From contig JBAIAA010000119.1 of NCBI GenBank assembly GCA_037893245.1, forward strand, positions 1,798,001 through 1,862,000: a stretch of DNA of 64,000 nucleotides, in the 5' to 3' direction. This document shows positions 56,339-64,000 of the stretch, in pieces. The notes beneath the pieces were generated by a model that searched no databases, was not told the DNA's origin, and saw only the letters and a program-made list of their open reading frames with translations. How positions within the stretch are numbered: position 1 is the first letter of the stretch; every line of letters begins with the position of its first letter. Made by a program: the position numbers and the translations under genes. Source of the DNA: Crossaster papposus. Lineage: Eukaryota > Echinodermata > Asteroidea > Velatida > Solasteridae.

Positions 56339-58147
56339 ATAAGGGAGCAGTGGGAATGAAAGCCGATTGTATTTGTGTGACGTAAAGTCACAATGGTAAA
56401 GAGAGTGTATGCTTTATTGAGTCTTAATGCACTCTTGGGATTGATAGGGTTATACTTACGAGTCAGGTGAACCAGTGACATGCAGTGTATTATGCAGTGT
56501 ATTCTGCAGTGTATAGAAACTTCTGAAGTCTCCTCATCTCGTTCCCAGATCCATTTTATTAAAGTTGAGGGTCTGAAGGGCTGAATGGTCCAGTGAAAAC
56601 ACACTGAAAAGATGAGGAGGGTCGCGCGGTGTGGAAATCATTTGAAGCAAGAATGGAGGGGAGGGAAGGGGAAGGAAGGGGGGGGGGGTACCCTCCCCTC
56701 TCCGTCCTCCCCTCACTTCTCCCCCTCCCCAACTTCTCCCCCCCCCCCACTTCTCTCCCTCCCTCACTTCTCTCCCTCCCTCACTTCCTCCTTCCCCACT
56801 CCCACCTCCCTTTGTGGTGGTCGTTGTTTTCGCGGAATGTTTTTTTCTCAGGAATTCCTTTTAGGTGATGCGTTAGGTAGGATACACCATTGGTAATTGC
56901 TTTTTTTGGGTTTTATTTTATAGTAAATATCGTTTTTAACTGACCTGTCCAAAGTTTTACAAACATAGATGCTGAGAAAAGCAAGAAATCGGCGTTCGTT
57001 TTCAACCGGCGTCGGGCAGTTGTGAATTTGTTTTTATAAAATGTAATTGTTAGGAACAATTGCAGGATATCTAGCGCATTTTTTTTGCTTGATGCCTACA
57101 ATCATTATTAACTTTCAAATAAGTAAGATGTTTCCTAAAAATTCGGTAGTACATTTTTTGTGTACGTCCCATATCGTGCTGGATATAGTAGAAATGCCGC
57201 ACTGTTACATGTATATGGGAGATATATAAATAATCTATCAGAGATATATAAATAATCATATATCTATTATACACAACCTCCAGTCGGTCATTAATACAAC
57301 ATTTAACATGAATGACTTTCAGATTTCAACAGTCATGGTGATTGAATTGTAATGTTATTCTTATTCTAAAGGTCTGGACATGGTGCTACAAATGACTGAA
57401 CTTAATATTTAGTAATCGCGAACTTACAGTGGTGAAGCTTCTTTATCCCTAACAGTCCTCAATCCTCTAAAAATCGTATGATTTTGCACACACCTTAGTT
57501 AGGGTTAAAGATCTTGTTTATTACATACACAAATAAAAAGATACAAAAGCCTTACTTGGCTTGACAATATTGACCAACTTGTTATTTGATAAAAACTTTT
57601 TTTTCTATAGCTTTAACGTCCCTTGAAATCTGATGTGCATCACGAAACGAAACGATTATTACTTCAATTGTGTGAGTTACGGACATATTTAACATCAATT
57701 CAATAACTATAAATAAATTATATCAAACTATAACATAAGTGTGTTTCTATTCAAAGGTCCACACATAGGATCAATTGCTTTTGATATATGCTACACATCT
57801 GATCTAGCAAGCTACATTACAACTTACACATTGATCAGCTTAGTGAATTGTGTGAATTGTTTTATTTGTTATTATCGTGCATTGATTATCAACGTGCCAA
57901 CATTTAAAATACAATTAATTGGAACTGAGAATTTTTCTCTATCTTAATGATTGCTTAAAATCGTAAGTATGTGCATCACAAAATATTCGTGCTAAAATGT
58001 AAAGTATATTTAAGTTGCGGTTAATTGCTTCAAACCAATTTCCATTCAATTTCAGGTTTTGGTCACTCATTTTGAACATTGTCTCAGAAATATTAGTCAA
58101 TACGGATCATATTCTTCTTCTAACAATAAGCTTATTAATACTGCGGA

Positions 58148-58301
58148 AAGGCGGCACTCGGAGATCGAATTCGTCTTATTTCAATCAATTTCAAACTCAT
58201 GTTAACTTATGTGCGTTTGAGTCAAGCACACATTAGACTAATTTAATTAGCATCAGTTTGAAATGTATCTGAATTCGATCTCTGAATGCTGCCTTTGGGC
58301 A
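58148..58301. repeat. Foldback hairpin element 5
   Basis: AAGGCGGCACTCGGAGATCG with inverse CGATCTCTGAATGCTGCC; several mismatches. Confidence 0.7.
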
Positions 58302-59434
58302 ACAGCGTAGACGAATTTGATCTGTAATAACGAAATAAAATGTTAAAATAGATTGACCACATTTTGAAATTAATTGGTAAATGACTAAATTGGTGCATGC
58401 TATCTGATCTAGCAAGGTACATTAACAATGATACATTGATCACCACGTTTACATTCGCGAGTCTACGGAGGCCAACCAATTTGCCCGTTCCAAACAGCCA
58501 CATATTGAACTAGCACTGCACTAGTTTCAATTAAATAGCAAAAAAATATAATTCCACTAGAGATATCTCTATTGCCATAATATAAATGTCACTATTTCTG
58601 ATAGAGCATCAGAAATATGTTTTTATAACTCCCAGTCGGGTTATTAATACAACTTTAAACATGAACAACTTTCAAATTTCAAAAGTAATTTAATTTTAAT
58701 TATATTGTATTATTATTCTAAAAGTCTGGACATGATACTCTCTAAAAGTCTAAACTGGACATCTAGTAATCGTGTTCATACAGTGGTGAAGGTTCTTTAT
58801 CTTGTTTATTTATTTTAAAAAGAGATAAAAAAACTTACTTGGCTTGACAATATTGACCAACTTGTTATTTAAAGTGTAATTAATAAAAAAAATCTTTTTC
58901 TATAGCTTTAACGTCCCTTGAAATCGGATGTGCATTACGAAACATTCATTCTAAACGAATAATTGCTTCAAATGTGTGTTACGGAAATATTTAACATCAA
59001 TTCAATAAGAGTATAAATAAACTATATCGAACTGTAAAATTGAAGTGTTTCTATTCAAAGGTACACACGTCAGATCAATTGCTTTTGATGCATGCTACAA
59101 ATCTGATCTAGCAAGGAACATTAAAACTGACACATTGATCAGCTCAGTGGAAAACTGTAACTTTTGTGAATGTTTTTATTTATTATTATCGTGCATTGAT
59201 TATCAACGTGCTGACATTTAAAATACAATTAATTAAAACTGTGAATCTTTCTCTAGCTTAATGATTGCTTAAAATCGTAAGTATGTGCACCACAAATAAA
59301 AGTATATTTAAGTTGCGGTTAATTTCTTTAAACCAATTTCCATTCAATTTCACATCTTGGTCACTCATTTTGAACATTGTCTCAGGAATATTCGTTAATA
59401 CGGATCAATTTCTTCTAATAATTATAAGCTTATT

Positions 59435-59572
59435 AATAATGCGGAAAGGCGGCATTCAGAGATCGAATTCGTCTTATTTCAATCAATTTCAAACTTATTA
59501 CACATCAGACTAATTTAATTAGCATCAGTTTGAAATTTATCTGAATTCGATCTCTGAATACTGCCTTTGGGC
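59435..59572. repeat. Foldback hairpin element 6
   Basis: AAGGCGGCATTCAGAGATCG with inverse CGATCTCTGAATACTGCC; the central loop is shortened. Confidence 0.7.
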
Positions 59573-60336
59573 AACAGCGTAGACGAATTTGATCTGTAAT
59601 AACGAAATTAAATGTTTAAATAGATTGACCACTTTGTTAAATTAATTGGTAAATGACTGAATTGGTGCAAGCTACAAATCTGATCTAGCAAGGTACATTA
59701 ACAATGACACATTGATCAGCTCGGTGAAAAACTTAAAATGTTGTGAAAACCCTTGCTAATAAGAACTATTTGGAGTAATATCCATCTTCAAGTTTTCCAA
59801 ATAATGCCGGTCGTATCACATACGCACACGCCTTTCCACTCCTACAACAATTGCATTAGTTTAATTAATGCTGCGGTTACACCGCGCATCAACTTGAAAA
59901 CATCCGTTTTCATGCACAAAGCCCTGCAAAACACATTGCCGAAGTACATAATAAGACCCAACAGTAACTTAAGAGTTCCTCGCATATTCAAAAGGGCAGG
60001 AGACGGGGGCCTTCTCAGTGTCTGGTCCCCGATGCTAGAATTCCTTACCTAACACCCGCAAATTCGGGAGTTGTCCCTACCCGCGCATTAGTAACTTGTG
60101 AAAATACGAGTTATACATCGTAGTATTATCATTAATAACGTGCACACATTTAAAATACAAATAATTAAAACTGTGAATCTTTTTCTAGCTTAATGATTGC
60201 TTAACGTCGTAAGTATATACATCATAAAATATTCGTGCTAAAATGTAAAGCCTAATTAATTTGCGGTTAATTGCTTTAAACCAATTTTCATTCAATTTCA
60301 AATTTCAAGGTTTTTCTAATATAAGCTTAATGCGGA

Positions 60337-60509
60337 AAGGCAGCATTCAGAGATCGATTTCGTCTGATATCAATCAATTTCAAACTTATGTTAAATAAAC
60401 TAGTCTGGTGTGTGTTTGAGTCAAGCACACAATTGACAAATGTAATTAGCATAAGTTTGAAATTAACTGATATAAGACGAATTCGATCTCTGAATGCTGC
60501 CTTTGGGCA
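60337..60509. repeat. Foldback hairpin element 7
   Basis: AAGGCAGCATTCAGAGATCG with inverse CGATCTCTGAATGCTGCCTT and a loop with GTGTGTTTGAGTCAAGCACAC. Confidence 0.75.
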
Positions 60510-60803
60510 ACAGCGTAGACTCAGTGTAATGACGAAATAAAAATGTATAAATAGATGGACCACATTTTGAAATTGAATGGTAAATGTATATACATGTATA
60601 TACAAATTATTCTTACGGTTTTTTTTAATTCAAAATGCAATGCAACAGATTAGTTAAATGGAGCATTTAAAAGATACATTTAGTTTTTTTATATTGGCAC
60701 TTCTTAAGCAGTTTTAGATTTCTTCAGTTTTTATATGCCTGTAAAATATTCCCGATAAACGGTAATATCATCTGGGAGTGAGACTTGCTTTAATAACTGA
60801 ATT

Positions 60804-60856
60804 GTTTGAGGATAGTGGTGGAAACTATTTGACTGAATTCAGTGCTGATGACTCAG
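60804..60856 (+). CDS. Right-edge gene, first visible exon (truncated at its 5' side)
   Basis: The frame DSGGNYLTEFSADDS ends in phase 1 at CTCAG/GTAAAT. The next exon contains nearly the same peptide. Upstream the sequence switches directly into composite repeat copy III, so the exon start is missing or displaced. Confidence 0.5.
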
Positions 60857-61464
60857 GTAAATAACTGTGCTTTCTAAGGATGGTGATCATGATTTGAAGC
60901 ATATACTGTAACATGGTTAATCTGGGTAGCCATGTTTCTGTGTAAACGATGTAAAAGAAATGTCAACAGAAGCAAGTTTGTTATAAACGCACTGCTCAAA
61001 TGAGTACAAATGCAGCTTCTAATCCAGGGTCATTTAAAACAAATGGATGAACTGCTCGTCAACAGCAGTCACGCAAACCATTAGAAAAAAACCGTACAGT
61101 ATTGTCAGTGACCATTGCTTTTGTCAATGCAAACTTTCAGTAGCTTTAGTTAACACATAAACAGTAATGGAAAGAATTCCGTACACAGATAATACTATAA
61201 TTCAAATTTAGCTTGCAAAACATGTAAGCATTTACAATGTACATTGAACATTGAACATTTGTCAGACCAGTCAGGGTTTGTATTATTTAGCATTGCCATT
61301 GAAAAGAATGCATGCATTACATTTATAGATTATTAATTACTTTGTTTGTAACAATTAGACAATTAGACAATTACTTTGTTTGGTAGCTACTTGTTAAGTT
61401 TTTTATGGATACATTTGTATTTTCAATAGCAATTTTGGCAATATTATATTATGAATTTCTACAG
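60857..61464 (+). other. Intron
   Basis: GT-AG, phase 1, AT-rich; nothing else recognised. Confidence 0.5.
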
Positions 61465-61569
61465 ATAGAGCAACGGTTGACAACATTAGCCCCTCTGAGA
61501 ACCAGTATATAACGGAAGTCGACAGTGGTGGTGGAAACTGTTTGACAGAATTTAGCGCTGATGACTCGG
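61465..61569 (+). CDS. Right-edge gene, acidic exon
   Basis: A 105-nt exon, phase 1 at both ends, encoding DRATVDNISPSENQYITEVD followed by SGGGNCLTEFSADDS. It is rich in acidic residues and serine. The second half repeats the previous exon, which indicates exon duplication. Confidence 0.6.
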
Positions 61570-62217
61570 GTAATGACCTTAGTGTGGTGCTATGTTTTAG
61601 GTTTTATTTTGACACAATTGTCTCATTCGCTAATGTTTTTCCATCTACAATCTGTAAATGATATGTCAAAATAAAATATGGTTGCATATCCCTTCAAAGC
61701 GAGCGAGCATGTTAAATGCTACAAGTATTATGTTACAAGTAGTTTGTGCATTGCATTATGTTGTACTGTCGTGGATGTCAACTGTCTGTTATAAATTTAT
61801 GTTGTTTCAAAGTGTTCTTCATATGAAAGTTCTTAATTTGTCAATCAAACAGTCCGGCACTATATATGACTGTGAGACCAGAAGATGTGAATTTTTTTTT
61901 TTTTTACGGAAAATGTGAAAAGTACAATAGGTCCCCTTTTCACGTATCACAACAAATGATAATGGGGCCTATTCTTTACTTTACACATTTTTTCGTCAAA
62001 CATAAGGTTTTTACGTCTTCTGGCCTCACAGTGTCGGGCAGACATTATGGCTGCTAAATTCACTCATGGGCTGCACTGTACGATGCTGAAAGCAATCTAC
62101 ACACTGAAACACAACATCTCTGTTCCCAAATAACAAGAACAAACTTCATTGTTAAGAGAAAAGATGACTATAATTTATACTTTACAGCAGCTTTGTGCCT
62201 TTATTTAATATTTTCAG
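61570..62217 (+). other. Intron
   Basis: GT-AG, phase 1. It contains an imperfect inverted repeat: CGGCACTATATATGACTGTGA at about 61855 against TCACAGTGTCGG near 62025, possibly a MITE of about 180 bp (CACTGTGAGGCCAGAAGA-type ends). Confidence 0.5.
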
Positions 62218-62334
62218 AGAAAGAAAACAATGCAAGGTTGCCTGTCAACAAGAAAAATACCAAAAGAGTACACTTTGAAGACTTGCATGGAAGTACCAGC
62301 TCTGATGAAGATGTTGATACAACATTATGTCGAG
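62218..62334 (+). CDS. Right-edge gene, basic/acidic exon
   Basis: A 117-nt exon, phase 1 at both ends, encoding KENNARLPVNKKNTKRVHFE followed by DLHGSTSSDEDVDTTLC. KKNTKR could be a nuclear localisation signal. Splice sites TTTCAG and CGAG/GTGAGA are good. Confidence 0.65.
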
Positions 62335-62835
62335 GTGAGATCAATTTAGCTTAATTAAATGCAGTTTCGCTACAGGAAACTACAATATGGATAGATTGCA
62401 CATTTCAGGTCTTTATTTTAATGACTTAATTTTTAGGCACAGCCAGTCGGCTGAAAAAAATCATAAAATCCTGAAAGGAGAATACAAATCCGGCGAAACA
62501 AAATAAATGGTGTGTTTATGGTTACAGCTTGACAAAAATCCATGTACATGTACATGTACATGTATGTAGGTAGGGAAATAAGTTTGTTTTATTGATTTAT
62601 TTTTCATTGCAGTCAAGTTTTAAGTGTAGACATTGATTGTTTGCTAAACTTTGATAATTTCTTACAACCCAAAAAAAGTGTAAATAAAATTGTGGATTTG
62701 TTAGTTGGTATGATATCACAGTAATGTATGCATGTAAGCCAGGCAATAATATGCTGTCCGCAAGGGGTTAAGAATGATTCATATTCAGTGAGTAACTGTT
62801 GGAACTAAAATTGTGTACATTCATTTATTCAATAG
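62335..62835 (+). other. Intron
   Basis: GT-AG, phase 1, with a short (GTACAT)n run near 62545. Confidence 0.5.
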
Positions 62836-63132
62836 GATCAACAATCGTCAATTGCATTACTACAACCTTGCAAAAAAGATGTTGTGTGCACTACTGTGTT
62901 AATTATGTGACTTTTGCTGCTGCAAGTACTGCTCGAGAAACATTTCGTCTACGTACAAGCCATAAGCAGCGCCAGTGGATACTGGATTACTTCAATAACC
63001 ACCATGACATTGAGGACGGATGTTGCAAGTTCAGGTACCTTATTGGAACAAGTGAGGTTTGCTCCACAGCATGGAGGACAGTGATTGGTATTACTAAGAC
63101 AAGGTTTTACCAGATCAGGAATAAATTTGAAG
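62836..63132 (+). CDS. Right-edge gene, exon with N-terminal domain of a transposase-derived family
   Basis: A 297-nt exon, phase 1 at both ends. It encodes TFRLRTSHKQRQWILDYFNN, GCCKFRYLIGTSEVCSTAWR and TVIGITKTRFYQIRNKFE. The pattern of a cysteine-containing F-x(6)-VC-x2-AW segment followed by GI-x3-R-x-Y is seen at the start of a large family of animal proteins derived from DDE transposases (often with a C-terminal DUF7869-like domain). The catalytic part is beyond the window. The assignment rests on pattern recognition only. Confidence 0.6.
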
Positions 63133-63668
63133 GTAAACAAAAATTCCTGTTTTCTCTATACTTCGGAATACTGTACCTGTACTGTACAGTATTACAGAGG
63201 TCGCAGTTTTCTGTATTCACTTTAAAGTGTATGCAAATTTACCTAGTCAGGTTCCCTTGTGGTATATGTATTGTAAGATTAAAAATAAATAATGATGATA
63301 ATTTTAGCCATTACATTGTTACTCGCATGAGGATCCCACAAGTTTCAAATATTATTGTGCCCTCTACTCCAACAAAATTACAACTTGCTAGTTGCTACCC
63401 AATTTTTTGAAAGTATATGCAGGGACCTATGATTTGAAAAAAATAAAAATTATATAGAAGTACACAAAACGACTCGTGTGCGCGCACCCCCATCTCCCCC
63501 CAAAAGTTGCATTTTTAATGTCACATTCCCTATTGGTTTACCCAGAGAACTACTGCCACACAGCATGTTATACTTACAAGTCTGCCACATCTCCTTTATA
63601 CTGTTCTAAAACTTTAATAAATGTATTCCTGATACATTGTACTGTACATGTCTTTTTTTTTATTGTAG
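63133..63668 (+). other. Intron
   Basis: GT-AG, phase 1; short open runs inside it are read-through from the exon and not coding. Confidence 0.5.
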
Positions 63669-63943
63669 CTGGATCAAGAGAATTTTGCAGACCGAATGCT
63701 CTCAAGAAGGGCCTTGTTCATCAGAAGACATCCCAGTCAATGGCTTGGCTGGAGGGTTACGCCAATAAACATGGTGATAAACTACCGGATACTGGCCACC
63801 TTCATCTACCCTCCTGCCTCACCAAAGGAGATGTTTATAAGATGATGACAGCTGACATGGAGGCCATGGGACAAGAAGGCTGCAAGCAAGCAATGTTTTT
63901 CCGGGTCTGGAGAAGAGATTTTCGGCACATTGCTATACCCAAG
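63669..63943 (+). CDS. Right-edge gene, last visible exon
   Basis: A 275-nt exon entered in phase 1 and ending in phase 0 at AAG/GTATTT. It encodes NALKKGLVHQKTSQSMAWLE, GYANKHGDKLPDTGHLHLPS and MFFRVWRRDFRHIAIPK. The order T-x4-W-x4-A-x3-GD-x-LPD ... LP ... VY and then F-x2-W fits the middle of the same transposase-derived family. The exon is undamaged and the gene continues to the right. Clean splice sites in five successive exons suggest an active host gene or a young element. Confidence 0.65.
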
Positions 63944-64000
63944 GTATTTTACACGTCAACCAAGTAAAAGTTTACATTTGGTGTAGTTAAAGTGAATTTT

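Larger units (their letters stand above)
56339..60803. repeat. Composite long repeat, copy III
   Basis: Same order of parts as copy II, but with three AT-rich units (around 57740-58440, 59040-59830, 60120-60600), each with a foldback hairpin, against two in copy II. The pyrimidine tract is at 56690-56810. It ends at about AACTGAATTGTTTG (60803), where a gene exon appears directly. Confidence 0.85.

Overview
This is intron-bearing, AT-rich eukaryotic DNA, most likely from a marine invertebrate animal. A sea star or other echinoderm, or a lancelet-like genome, would fit, but nothing here fixes the species. Signs are GT-AG introns, intronless secreted C-type lectins, and a heavy load of cut-and-paste DNA transposons (piggyBac, hAT, PIF/Harbinger, many MITEs, tRNA-derived SINEs) with long poly-C/poly-G runs. 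No LTR retrovirus, Polinton, LINE reverse transcriptase, rRNA or CRISPR was recognised. The window is mostly nested repeats with a few real genes.

Region 1 (1-20.4 kb). A piggyBac copy on the minus strand (about 10,539 to beyond base 1) is split by a 9.4-kb hAT-type insertion (777-10168, 8-bp target duplication GTACTAGG). Inside the hAT ends sits copy L (1431 to about 9560) of an unusual element. It carries a multi-exon gene: Tudor-like domain, a 129-bp phase-0 exon present four times in tandem, a C2H2 and a C2HC zinc finger, a tyrosine recombinase with R/K/R/H/Y catalytic residues, an acidic exon and a C-terminal Myb/SANT-like domain. A second copy, R, lies in opposite orientation (12,681-19,324). 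It interrupts a long repeat that is unbroken at two other places in the window. R carries nonsense and frameshift changes; the main exon of L is open. I consider this multidomain recombinase element the most interesting object here.

Region 2 (20.4-31.8 kb). A second piggyBac copy (23.24-26.62 kb, minus) is interrupted by a 2-kb insertion with an 18-bp minisatellite. It is followed by copy II of the long composite repeat (27.46-30.62 kb).

Region 3 (31.8-54.3 kb). A second large inverted repeat (arms 31,806-36,375 and 50,741-53,852) carries two convergent, intact, intronless secreted C-type lectin genes. Between the arms are a PIF/Harbinger transposon (MADF-domain gene on plus, broken HARBI1-like transposase on minus, the latter interrupted by a 2.7-kb insert with a 7-bp target duplication), a 250-bp tandem array and several MITEs.

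Region 4 (54.3-64 kb). Copy III of the composite repeat includes a non-autonomous piggyBac element with ATAA target duplications. It abuts the 5' part of a multi-exon gene (60.8-63.94 kb, plus) whose exons encode an acidic region and the N-terminal part of a transposase-derived protein family. The gene continues beyond the right edge.
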